Part shown: in pieces, positions 21,701-32,400 of the stretch
How positions within the stretch are numbered: the first letter of the stretch is position 1
Layout: the number at the start of each line of letters is the position of its first letter
Source: Neoscytalidium dimidiatum
Taxonomy: Eukaryota; Ascomycota; Dothideomycetes; Botryosphaeriales; Botryosphaeriaceae
DNA length: 64,000 nucleotides
Reading direction: 5' to 3'
Assembly (NCBI GenBank): GCA_037367355.1
Contig: CM074704.1
Coordinates: 186,001 to 250,000, forward strand
Notes under the pieces: model-generated
Seen by the model: only the letters and a program-made list of their open reading frames with translations
Database searches by the model: none
Told to the model about the DNA's origin: nothing
Program-made: the position numbers and the translations under genes

Positions 21701-24394
21701 TACCTAGATACTTCTAGATATACTTCTATAATACGTCGCTTTCTTAAGAGGATATCGGCTTATAGTTCTTAACGTAGGAAGGTTCGAATCCGAGTTTAAG
21801 GTTAATCTCGTAGTTCTTTAGGCGGTAGAATACGAGCTCGTCGGCTTTCTTAATATCCTAGAGATCCTCTATCTAGTAGTAGGCTTAAGGTAGCCTAGCA
21901 AGTTAGTTCTTCTTCGTAAGTTCCTCTTTACCCTTTATAAACTTCTAATAATCTACTTCCTTTACTACGGCTACGGTAGTAGCGGCGAAGGCGGCCTCGT
22001 TAGAGGCTCTATTTAGAATAAAGCCTTAGTAGTCTTTCTTATAAGTAAGGCGGATAAAGATAGCGATACTATAGAACTAAATATTAATATCTTACTTCGG
22101 AGGGTTAGGTAGCGGAAGGCGGTAGTCCGTAGCTCTTATCGTATATAGTTTATCGTAGGCGAGGTATTCGTTCTTAAAATACTCCGCCGAGTTAAACGTT
22201 ACTATTCTATCGGCGAAGCTAATACTAGGATCGTAGTACCGAAGCTAGAAGTTATCTAAGACGATAGAGTACGTATCTATACGCGCGATATAGTAGAGGG
22301 CTTATTTCTAGTATCCGTCTATTATAATAGGTACTAGATAGCCGTAGGTTAACTATTAGAAGAAGGACCCGTCTCTAAGGGTTATACGGATTCTTTTTAT
22401 AAGAGGGAAAGTACTAAGTTTATTTACGCGAGTAAAGGGTTTATTAACAAGATTAGCTTAGCTACTATTATCGAGAAGAATACGTATATTTATACTATTT
22501 ATAGTTGCCTTAAGGATTATATAGGATCCTTTTTCTATACGGGAGCGGTTATCTACTATAAAGGAAGAAACTAATACTTTTAACCTCGAAATAGTAGGTA
22601 GGCTTCGCTTACTCGTAGCCCCTTCTACGATATATTCTAGGGAGCGACTTAGTTCTAGGACTAGAAGTTTTCTAAATCGCTAAGATAGCTAGGATTCTAA
22701 GAGTTAAAGGGTTTAGACTTAATATCGATACTACTAAACTTAGCGGGCTTATTCTTTAGTAGGTAGTAGGGGTCGGTAGTACGGTATTTAGAGCCGCGAT
22801 AGCGGTAGTAGCGGCCTTACTAGCTAAGCTAGAGCCTAGCTTAGAAATCTCTAGCGAGGCTCTTAGAGTTAGACTTGGGTTTGTACTAGATACCGGACTA
22901 TTCTAGGAGCTTAGTTATAGTAGAAGTAAGCGCTAAGTTTAGATTTAAGCGACGTTTACTATTAGTAGGAGAAGCGAGGGTTATACGGCTACTATTATTA
23001 TTATTCGTAGTAAGAGTAGTCTAGGGCTTATCTTTATTACGAGGGTAGTTAATACGGATTTTACTAGAGCGAGCCTCGATATTACGTAGGGCGTTAAGTA
23101 TTTTATTAACGGATTCGTACTCGGTAGCTAGAATACTAAACCTAAGATTACGGTTAATAGAGAAATAAAGAGTCTCTATTTTTTCTTCCTCGTTAGTACT
23201 AGCTAGGTTCTAGAGAGTAGCGATACGGGCGTAAAAGGCGTTAATAGCCTCGTCGGGCCTTTACGAGATCCTAGTAAGGTTAATCTATATCTTTCTAGCT
23301 ATGTTATCTATACCGTAAGTCTTTCTAAGTCTTTTTAGAAACTCTTCGGCGGTTATACCTTCTTTAATAGAGAAAGAGCGTATTATACTAGCGATTTCCG
23401 TACTTAGGCGCTACTAGATATAACGGACTATAAGGCGGTTATCGCCGCGGAAGTATCTAGACTCGATAGTAAGCTTATCTTTAATATTATCGCGGAAGTA
23501 AACGAAGTAATTAGGTACGGCGACGGTAAGCTTATCTACGTTACTAGTAAGTATCTTACGAGAGTCTTTAGTAACGTTTTCTTAAGAGTCGACGGTGCCT
23601 TTACGCCGGGCGCGGGCGGCGTATTTATCGAGGCGCTAGGAGGCCTAGCGGTTAAGCTCGCGTAGTTAGACGTTTTCGCGGTTTCTTTCTTCGAGAGAGT
23701 AGATAAGGTTAGTAATCTAGCCTTCTTATTTAACGCTCGTACGCTAAAGGGCGTCTCGTTCCTCGCGAAGATTATTACGCTTTAGGCGAATACGAGCGAG
23801 GTTCTTTAAAGTAGTATTAAGTTTAGCTATAGTCTCGTAGAGGTAGATAAGAAGCCTAGCGCGGGCGGCGGCGTTAGAGAAACGATTACTAAAGTCCTTA
23901 AAGCCGTAGATTTTCGTATTCTTAGGGTACTACTACGGCTTATAGACGGGGAACTACGCTAAGTCTACTTTAAGGTCGGTAAGAACTCTAATAGCGGACT
24001 TAGATAGAGGGTCTTCGAGTTTAAGTTAAGGAAGGTCGGTATTAGGTAGACCTTCGATATCGTCTAGGATAAGAGCGCGGCTCTTACTAGAGGTACGCTA
24101 GCTAGAGAGGCCGACGATAGCTACGCGGGGCTATATATCTCCTTTATTAATTATCGTAGAGCGTCCGCGAGTCGTTAGTATAGTTCTTAGTAGTTAGTCT
24201 TAGAGGGTTTAGAATATCTTAGCTTTTATCGGCGGTAGTCTATACTAAGTAAAGATTTTCTCGATAGTAAAGATAATCTAGCCTTTCTAGTACTAGATAA
24301 CCGAGTAAGCTTCGCTAGGTTTAAGAAGGTTACTAGATATTACTAGGTTAGATAGTAGCTAAACTACTATACTAAGGTTTTAGTACTTAGATTA

Positions 24395-24627
24395 TATAAG
24401 ATAGCTTAAACTAAAAGGATAGTATTACTATTAAGAAGAAATCTAAGTATAAAGAGAAAAAGAAGAGAAGGTAATAGAGAGGTAGGTAGGTAGATATACC
24501 TAGCTACCTCGGCGCTGCTATAACTAAGCCTACGGAACAACGTTGTTCCGGTTCCTGCCTGACCTGCGGAGCCGCTGGATACTCACCCGGCGGCCTGATC
24601 CACTGTCTGAGCCTTGAGGGCCTGACA
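24395..24627 (-). repeat. 5' LTR of the Gypsy element (outer half not mutated)
   Basis: Begins TATAAG (probably TGTAAG before RIP) and ends CCTGACA. From about 24480 to the end CpA and TpG are frequent again, so RIP stopped inside the LTR, about 150 bp before the repeat boundary. Confidence 0.88.
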
Positions 24628-24816
24628 CTTTCTATAGGCGACTGTACTATCTGCCCTTTCCTGACTACGAAACATTTAACCTCTTACGATATCCGGCCCT
24701 CTGAAGGATACGAAGGATAGCAACTAGACGTCTATCTAGTCCGATTAGAAGAACCTTTCCCGGCTCGGAAAGCCCCAAAGCTAAGGGGAATGCTTGAATA
24801 ACGGAAGAGTATTAAG

Positions 24817-26056
24817 TTATTCAAGCTCGAGCGCACGGCGAATCTCCGCCACATGCTGCGCCAGCAATGCTACATCTGCGCGCGTCTGCGCCAGTTCTCT
24901 CTCCAGCTCGCACAATCCCCCGTCCGACAGCCGTTGGTCCTGCCTCTCCCCTCGCGCTCGCGTAACTGTGTCACTGTCACGGCCGTCGTCATTCCTACTT
25001 TCCTCTCCTCCCTCATCATCCGTCTCGCCGCCCCCATCACTGCGGCCGTCGACATTCCCCGCCGCCGCCGCTTCCTCCCCATCCAGTCGCAGCTCCCTCC
25101 GACGCTCCCTCACAAAACTGCAGCCCTTGCGCGAATACCGACAGCCGGCGCACTGCTCCGAATCCTTCCACCTCTCGCGATAGACCCAGCACTCCTCGAG
25201 CTTCCGCGCCTTGGCGGTCCGGACGCTGCCTCCTCCTGCTCCCCCTCCCCCTCCTCCTTCGCTCCCGGCGTCCCCTCCCTTCCGCCTGGACCTGCTGGCG
25301 GCCGCGCACTGCTCGCACGGGGCGGCGGCGCGCACGCCGACGGCGCCGCCCGACATGATGCGCGCGACGTGCCAGGCGCGGCGGCGCTCGCGCGCGCTCA
25401 TCTGCGCCCAGTCGGCCTCGCTGACGGCCCACAGGCCGCTGTTCGCGTCGCCGTCGGCGCGGGCGACCGGGCGCGGGACGTCGAGGTGCGGGTCGGGCCT
25501 GTTGGGCTCGGGTTTGCGCTTGCGCTTTTGCCTGGTGCGTGGAGGAGGGTGAGGAGGGTGAAGAGGAGGAGGAGGAGGAGTAGTAGTAGTAGTACCAGCG
25601 GTGTCGAGGGGTGGTTGTGGTGGTGGTGAGGAGAGTGCGGCGGGCGGATCTGGCGGGGTGGCCGCCGCCGCCGCCGCCGCCGCCGCCAGCAGCTGCACGG
25701 CGTCGCCATCGCTGGGCTCGCCCCGACGATCGGCAGCGGCGGCCGTGGCGTCCTGCAGCGTCGTCGTCGTCGTCGTCGTCATCGTCAACGGCGCACCTTC
25801 TAGGCGCCGGCGTTGATACGGCCTTCTCCCATCGTGCGATTCGTCGTCATGATCGCTGCGGGAGGCGCGGACGAGAGGCAGGCCTCCCGGGGCCGCGGCG
25901 GTCACGGGTTCGGTCCTGTTGGCGAGCCTTCTCGTTAGAGGTGGCGGGGCCGTGATGGAGGTCGGGTTCCTACGTGGCGGTTTCTTCAACGCGGCGCTGG
26001 CGGCGGAGTTGGCGGCCGAGCCGGCGCTGGATGGCGGCGACGGCGTTTTCACTCAT
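24817..26056 (-). CDS. Low-complexity protein with a DUF3716-like cysteine motif, 393 aa
   Basis: ATG at 26056 (MSENAVAAIQRRLG). A 58-nt intron 25916-25973 (GTAGGA, branch CTAAC, acceptor ACAG) joins exon 26056-25974 in phase to 25915-24817. The middle is low-complexity: runs of Thr, Ala, Pro and His, then a basic KRKRKPEP cluster likely for nuclear entry. A cysteine pattern follows: CEQCAAASR, then about 45 residues on CWVYRERWKDSEQCAGCRYSRKGCSF. This resembles the putative zinc-binding DUF3716 region seen in many ascomycete proteins of unknown role. The C-terminus ends in a predicted coiled coil (LERELAQTRADVALLAQHVA). Base composition is very GC-rich, in sharp contrast to the RIP blocks on both sides. 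Sandwiched only 170 bp from the mariner end. Function unknown. Confidence 0.65.
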
Positions 26057-27335
26057 CTTCGTGGCACGGGCTGGGCTCGCAGCGTCGGTCGGAGCTTGAA
26101 ACGCTCAGCGTGCTCGGTGGAAGTTCGGCCTACGCTATGGTGGACGAGGTGGTTGCTGGGTGTTGTGGAAAAGGCAGGGGGGAGGGACCGCGCGGGGTTG
26201 TTGGGGGCGGCAGGAGCGGGGAGTGTGCGACACGGGGATTTGATCTTTTTACCTTTCGCACGCGTGCGAAAAGAGCCGCGAGGCCGCTCTCGGCGCTGGC
26301 GTCAGACGGGAGTGGGCGGCTTCGGCGGAGGCTCGCGGGCCCGAAGTTTAGACAGACAGACCAGTGAGTGGCTCGGCAGGGAAGGCAAATAATCAACTAG
26401 CGGTGGTCGGAAGTTAATAAGTCGTTGCCGCGCCGCCTGCTGTGCTCCGGTCTTCTCCACACCAAGCCTGGCCATCACGCGAAGCTCGTTATTGAAGCTC
26501 GACCCGCTAGGCACTTGTCGACAGCTGGGCTGTGCGAGGGCCGCTCGCTCCGCCAGCGGGAAAGTAAGATTCGGGACGGGAGGGTTAGCCGTGAAAGTAA
26601 AGGGTGGTTGCGGACGCTGACGCTGCATAGAAAGGAAAAGAGCCTGTGGGAGGATGCTTCAGATGCTAGCGTGATCGGCAAGTCAACCAGCAGTCCTCCC
26701 GTGACCGCAGGCGAAGTACGATATTAGAGATCGGCGCTGTCCAGGCGTATTCTAATAGAAGCTTGAGTCCCGACGAACTAAGTAGCGCTAATGCTCGGCT
26801 TCGATTACGGGCGCCCGAACTTCTGCCTCCATGCGCTGGCACGGCTGGACTTCGCGGCCTCGAACTTCTGACAGTGATGGAATTCACTTATTCCTGATGT
26901 TGAAGTCGTTTGTATGTGCCACGTCCCTTGCAAATCGCCCCTTGACCTTCTCCAGGGCCTCTGATAGGAGATTTGAGAAATTTCGTGACCAGGCTGCCGA
27001 CATTTTACAACCTGATACTGCCAACCCTGACACCAAACACGCACTGGCAGTACATCCATCCCCGCAACTGGAAAGCCGATAATCATTCCCGCAAGCGCAT
27101 CGTTGCGACAGCTGTGCAGATAAGGGAGAGTTTCAACGCTGCGCGGTGACGCAGAACGATCCCAGATCAAACGAGATGAACACGCGCCCTCCCACGCGCC
27201 AGGACCGTCTCCGGGAGACGCCAAGCTCCATCAGCACGCTGACCGCTTCCCATCTGGAGAGTGCTGGTATGTTTCGCTCAGTGCGAATGGCTTGATCGAG
27301 AGGACGGCCGACATATCGCGCTCGCATCGCGGGCC
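26057..27335. other. GC-rich flank between the cysteine-motif gene and the Copia element
   Basis: Probably the promoter and leader of the 24817-26056 gene, then unassigned DNA. Minus-strand frames at 26805-27224 and 27133-27327 lack motifs. The last reaches almost to the Copia insertion site; if the 5-bp duplication and element are removed, minus-strand frames on both sides connect without a stop for about 60 codons, but the product is not recognisable. Confidence 0.4.
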
Positions 27336-27340
27336 AAGGT
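27336..27340. repeat. Left target-site duplication (AAGGT) of the Copia element
   Basis: AAGGT immediately precedes the left LTR and is repeated at 39142-39146 immediately after the right LTR. Five-bp duplications are normal for Copia elements. Confidence 0.85.
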
Positions 27341-27547
27341 TATTGAACTGGGTAGTTGATAGGGTGCTGTATTGAGCAGTGATGATGAGTAGAATGAATG
27401 AATTAGCATGCTGGTAAAAAATACCGAATAAGGGTGATTATATATATTTAGTATACGCTAATAAGTAAGCGGAATTAGTAGCGGAACTAAGTGTAAAAGA
27501 AACGTACTATAATAGAAAAATAATAACTATAATACTAGTATTTAATA
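27341..27547 (-). repeat. 3' LTR of the Copia element
   Basis: 207 bp, matching 38935-39141 along its length. Its outer (left) ~120 bp keep CpA/TpG (GAACTGGG, GCAGTGATGATGAG), while the inner part is RIP-mutated. Confidence 0.87.
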
Positions 27548-30500
27548 CACCCCCTTCGTAAGATACATAGAGTCTTACGAAAAGACCGTAGAGAGTCTTA
27601 TTAAAAGCTATAGAGGTATTACTTTACTATATTAGTATAATAATAAGTAAAATCTTTCTTATAACTTACTAAGCACGTATTAATAATTAAAATTAATAAT
27701 TTTATAATTTTCTAGGTAGTTAGAAGCGTAAAGAACGAAAAAAATAAAAAGTATAGTAGTAGAGAGGTAGTCGTATAACGTAATACCTATATAGAGTACT
27801 AGTAAATAAGATACTTATAATCCTTATAGAGGAAAGAAAGTTAGTAGTAGAGTAAGAATAGCGAGTATATATAGAGCGTTTTCTACTAGGCGGTCGGCGA
27901 AAACGTAACGTCCAAATACGATAGTAGGCGTAACGTTAGAATAAATAATTCGCTATATTATATAGAATTAACTAGAAGACCTATAGTATTAAATAGGTTT
28001 ATTAGTAGGTAACTACTAATTACTTCGTATTCGGTATATCGTATAAATTTAGTAACTATACGAAAGTAAGGTATTATTACCTTATAAGTGCTTTCGTTAT
28101 ACTATTAGCTACTATTTTAGCTATCGGCGTCTATTTTAGCTTAATTATCTATATCTATACTTTCTAGCGAAGCTAGTATTAGTATATATTAATATATCGT
28201 AGGCTAGTATTAAGTTTTAGTTCTAATTCGTTTATAAGCTCTAGTATTCACCTATTATCGTATTATATTTTAATTTTATATTCTAGATTAAAGCTTATAT
28301 TCTTAAAGAATCTTTTCTACTAAATAGTATAGCGAGCGGTTTCTAATAGTACGAGGAGTTTAGCTTTAATAGTAGAAGTTAAAACTATACGCTACTTTCT
28401 AGTACTCTAGTCTACTAGTATATTAAAAAGAGTAAAGATAAATTCTTAGTAGCTTTTTCTTATATCTATATCCGTAGCGAATAAAGTATTACTACTAGCT
28501 ATAAAAGTATTCTCGCCTATATTAGAGCCGTCTATAAAGAGTACTCTCCTTCGTATATTTTCTAAGTATATAAGTACTTACTTTACTAGCCTTTAATAGT
28601 ACTCTAAAGAGTTTTATAAGTATTCTAAGAGCTTAGACGTTATAAAAGTAATATTAGGGCGTGTAAATATAGAAGTAAAGTTAATTAAACTAACTTTACT
28701 CTAGTACTTATAAATTTAAATAGGAGTTACCTACCTAGTATTCTTCGTAATTTACTTCTAGGTAGATAGTAGTATTAATATCTTAATACTTTTATTAATA
28801 TAAAAACGCTTAATAAGTATCTTTATATATAACTCTTATAAAAGCTATATATATCTTCTATTTCTATTCTATATAATCTATACTATAAGGAACTATTATA
28901 CTTTACTAATTAGGCGTATTTCGTAGTACTAGAAGAGCTTCTTTTAGAAGCTATTAACGTGCTTCTTATAGTTCTTACTATAGGCAACGATAATATCGTC
29001 TACGAAGAAAAAGACGATTAGATATTTATTTTTAAATAGATATAGAGCTTCTAGTACTTTCTAGAGTCTAAGCTCTTAAAGAGTTTTATAGAGATACTTC
29101 TACTAGAGCGCTAGTACTTATTTAAGGCCGTATAGTACTCGTAGTAGGCGTAGTACTTTTCTAGACTTAATATTTATACCGTTTAGTAGGTAATAGTAGA
29201 CTTTCTTATCTAGAATAACGTAGGGGAAGGCGTTTACTACGTCGTACTAACGAGTTTTAAGGTTAAAGGCGGAAATAAGTACTATAAGGGTTCTAAGTAT
29301 ACGTAGAGCTAATATAGTAGTATACATATCTTAAGCGGTATACTACTTATCCCCTCTTATATATATTCGTGCCTTATACTTTATTAATTAGCCGAATTCG
29401 TTAAGTTTATATTTAAATACTTTAGTAAGTAGTATAACCTATTTCTACTTATTAATAGCTTCGGTAATTAGTATTTTCTTTTAGACGTTCTTTATTTAGA
29501 GCTTCCTTATTTCCTCTTATAGAGCTTCTAAGAACTACTCCTTATACGGATAAACGAGTAGCTCTTTATAGTTACGTAGTTTAGAAGGGAGGTCGTATAC
29601 TTTAGCTTCTAGCCGTATTATTTTTAGTAAAATAGACTAGGCTACGTAAAAGGCCGTCTTATACTAGTAGTTTTACTATAATAAAACTACGTAGGCCGTT
29701 TTTCTAAACCTAGTGCGGCGTCCTTTAATAATATTAGAAGGGTTAATTTTAGGAGAGATTTCTACTACTCTTAAGGCCTAATTACCTCTCTATAGCGATT
29801 TCTAAGCTTTCTATATTATTATAGTCTTACCTCCTACTCTAGAAGCGCTCTATAATAGTAGCTAATTTTCTACTTTAGGTAAGGCTTTAGGAGTCGGTAA
29901 TTAACTCTAAGAAGGGTGTATTTTAGAGTCTTCGCGGAGACTATAGCTAGGTAATAACTGTTTTATATAAAAATTTAGCCTACTATCGTCCGCGGAGGGC
30001 GTAGTTCTCCGTATAGAGCTTTCTTCTTCCTCCTAATTACTCTTACTTTTAAAACTTAAATCGATTATATTATTTAGGTCGAGTATAATTAGTAGATACT
30101 CTATTAGAGATTCTACTACTTCTTTAGGTGCCTCTAGTATAAAGGTTTCTTTTTCGTAAGGCTAAAACCTTATTATTTCGTCGAAAGTAATATCTCGTAT
30201 AATAATAACCCTTTAATCCGATAGATACTATATTCGGTAGATATTTCTAGAATTATAGCCGATTAAGTAGCCTACTAGGGCTCTATCTAATAGTTTATTA
30301 GATAACGTAATAGTTTTATTTAATATATAGGCCTTACTACCGTATACTCGTAAGTATACTAGCGAAGGCTTACTACTATATACTAACTTAAATAGAGTTT
30401 TCTACTTTAAGCGCCTACTAGGAGTTTAGTTATAAATATAGGCCGCTACGAAGTAGATTTCTAGCTATAGTTCTACTAGAAAGTTATCTTCTACTCGTAA

Positions 30501-32388
30501 AGCGCGAGCTTTAGTAGTAAGGACTCCTTCTAACCGTTCTAAATATCTATTCTATTTAAGAGTATATAGTATAGAAGCCTTCTAGATAATTTCTTACTTT
30601 CTTATAGAGTTATAAAATATATAAGTTAAGGAGGTCTCGTTATTAGAGCGAAAGAATACGACTTTCTACTTAAAATAGATTTAAATTAACTAGAAGAACT
30701 TCTAAAGAATATCTACGTATTAGTATTTATTTATATATAAACGAACGAGTATATAGTTCGTTACTATATATTCTAGATATATAATATATCTATACTTATT
30801 ATACGCGTCTATTATAATAATCATATTAAATAAGACGCGAAAGAAGGGTTCTAATAACTATTCTTCCTTCTTTTCTAAACGTAAAATAATCTAGTACGCT
30901 TTCGTTCTTATATATATCTTATAGTACGATTCCTAATTCGATTAAGGTTTAATTTTAGCTCCTTAAGCGGCTTTAGGGAGGTAAGTTATTACTCCTCTAC
31001 CTATATAAGCTATAATCTTATACTAGTAATTAATTAGAAGCTTTCTAGTAGTTATAGTAGCTAGAGCGTAGCTCGTATTCGGTAAAGTTAACTTCTAGTA
31101 GTATTTAATAAAGTAGGTATCGTTTTCTACTATAATATCGTAGAAGGTAGACTAATCTACTATCTTATATATATGTCTTTTACTAGCGTCTATTAAACAG
31201 CCTAATTTCTTAATAGTTCGGATTAAGATAAGGTTCGCTAATATATTAGATACGTAGTAGACGTTCTTAAGAAGTATTTTAACTTCCTTACTATTCCTTT
31301 ATACTATAACTAGTACGTCTACGTAGCTTTTAATTAGTTAAGATCCGCTATCTAAAATAACGTATTTATCGTTTACTACTAGGCGAATATTCGTAAGTCG
31401 TTATTTTATATATTTATAGTAAATATAAGCGTTTAAGCTAGTATCTATAATCTATAAGAGCTATATTATAGTAGGACCTTACTTTTAAGCTAAGAAAGCT
31501 ATTAGTGCCGTCTCTACTATAGCTATAAGTAACCTAACTTCTATAGTTAGTACTATAGATTTCTTTTAATTAAGAATTCGTTTATTCTTTACTAGTACTA
31601 TATTAACTTTCGCCTTAAGTTTAGAGTTTCTAAGTACGTTATTAACTTTCTCTACTATCTTCTTACGTGGTTACTAATTCGTAGGACGAATAGATAGATT
31701 AATATAATAGTATATAGAGTACTAATAGTGCTTATTATAGAGGTATTTTAGCTTCCTCTATCTTAAAGAATAGCCCCTAAATTCTACTAAGAAGGCTTAT
31801 TTAGGTTACTTATATAGGTTCCCTTTTAACTCTACCTCGGTTCTATACTATTTATATATTATAATAATACTATAGTCTAATAAGAGGTTATTCTTAAGTA
31901 GTATTCGTTAGTTTAAGGCGTAGATTTCGTCGTACTTCTAAAGTATTACTAGAAAGGCTATACTAGTATACTTAGTAGTTATAAGGGTAAGGTTATTTAC
32001 TTCTATATAAAATACCTATTCTTTCTATTTATCTATCTATAAGAGGACGTTTTAATAAGTAGGTAGTGTCTAAAGCTTCGTATATTCTATATATAGCTAT
32101 TCGATAATACTATCTTCTAGTAGTACTACTCGTTTCTAAAGAATACGGAGTAGCGTTTATAGGTAATAATCCTTAACTCTCCTAAGAACTAGTTAGTATT
32201 AACGTCTAATTAAGTTAGTAATAACCTTAGATAGCTATAAAATACGGTCCTTAGCCTTTAAATAGCGCGAGAGATTCCGTTTATATTCTACTTTAAGTTT
32301 ATTATTCGACTATAGGTTAAGATTTAATAACGAGGAGCCTTATATAGCTAAATTTAGGCTTAGTATAGGTTTCTCTAGTTACGTTAGC

Positions 32389-32400
32389 TTATTAGGCTTA
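32389..32400. repeat. Left 12-bp target-site duplication of the LINE
   Basis: TTATTAGGCTTA, repeated exactly at 38547-38558. A 12-bp duplication fits target-primed reverse transcription. Confidence 0.85.

Larger units (their letters stand above)
18489..24627 (-). mobile_element. Gypsy-type LTR retrotransposon, RIP-mutated, 6.1 kb
   Basis: Two 233-bp direct LTRs (18489-18721 and 24395-24627) bound the element. A 4-bp duplication CTTT (18485-18488 and 24628-24631) flanks it. A purine-rich tract (reverse complement of 18722-18738, AAGGAGGAGGGGATAG) precedes the left LTR, so transcription ran on the minus strand. The minus strand shows a mutated Gypsy reverse transcriptase near 21000-21600: FELYNIPATF, YLNNVLVYSEN (YLDD turned into YLNN), KYLGLIIGVDGI and AFLGFANFYRRFIRYF. 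A gag-like part lies toward 23-24 kb. Numerous stops at former Trp and Gln codons make it dead. Confidence 0.88.
17279..24644 (-). mobile_element. Tc1/mariner DNA transposon, RIP-mutated, carrying a nested Gypsy element
   Basis: The outer ends are inverted repeats: CAGTCGCCTATAGAAAG at 17279 and its reverse complement ending at 24644. Each is flanked by TA (17277-17278 and 24645-24646), the Tc1/mariner target duplication. Without the Gypsy insertion the element is about 1.22 kb, a normal Tc1/mariner length. On the minus strand near 17620-17690 a mutated form of the transposase motif around SPDLNPIENLW can be read, with Trp and Gln codons turned into stops. The interior is extremely AT-rich with almost no CpA/TpG. 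The left ~60 bp are not mutated. It abuts the truncated monooxygenase. Confidence 0.82.

Noticed and set aside
21778..21795. GGTTCGAATCC-like tRNA B-box
   Set aside because: Lies within the RIP-mutated Gypsy coding region with no A-box or cloverleaf around it. No convincing tRNA was found in the window by eye.
17279..24644. A single large composite transposon with both inverted and direct repeats
   Set aside because: The LTR pair has its own CTTT duplication and polypurine tract, and the inverted ends have their own TA duplication, so two nested elements explain it better.
25560..25800. GGA, GCC and CGT triplet runs as separate regulatory repeats
   Set aside because: They lie inside the coding frame of the 24817-26056 gene and encode Pro, Ala and Thr runs.
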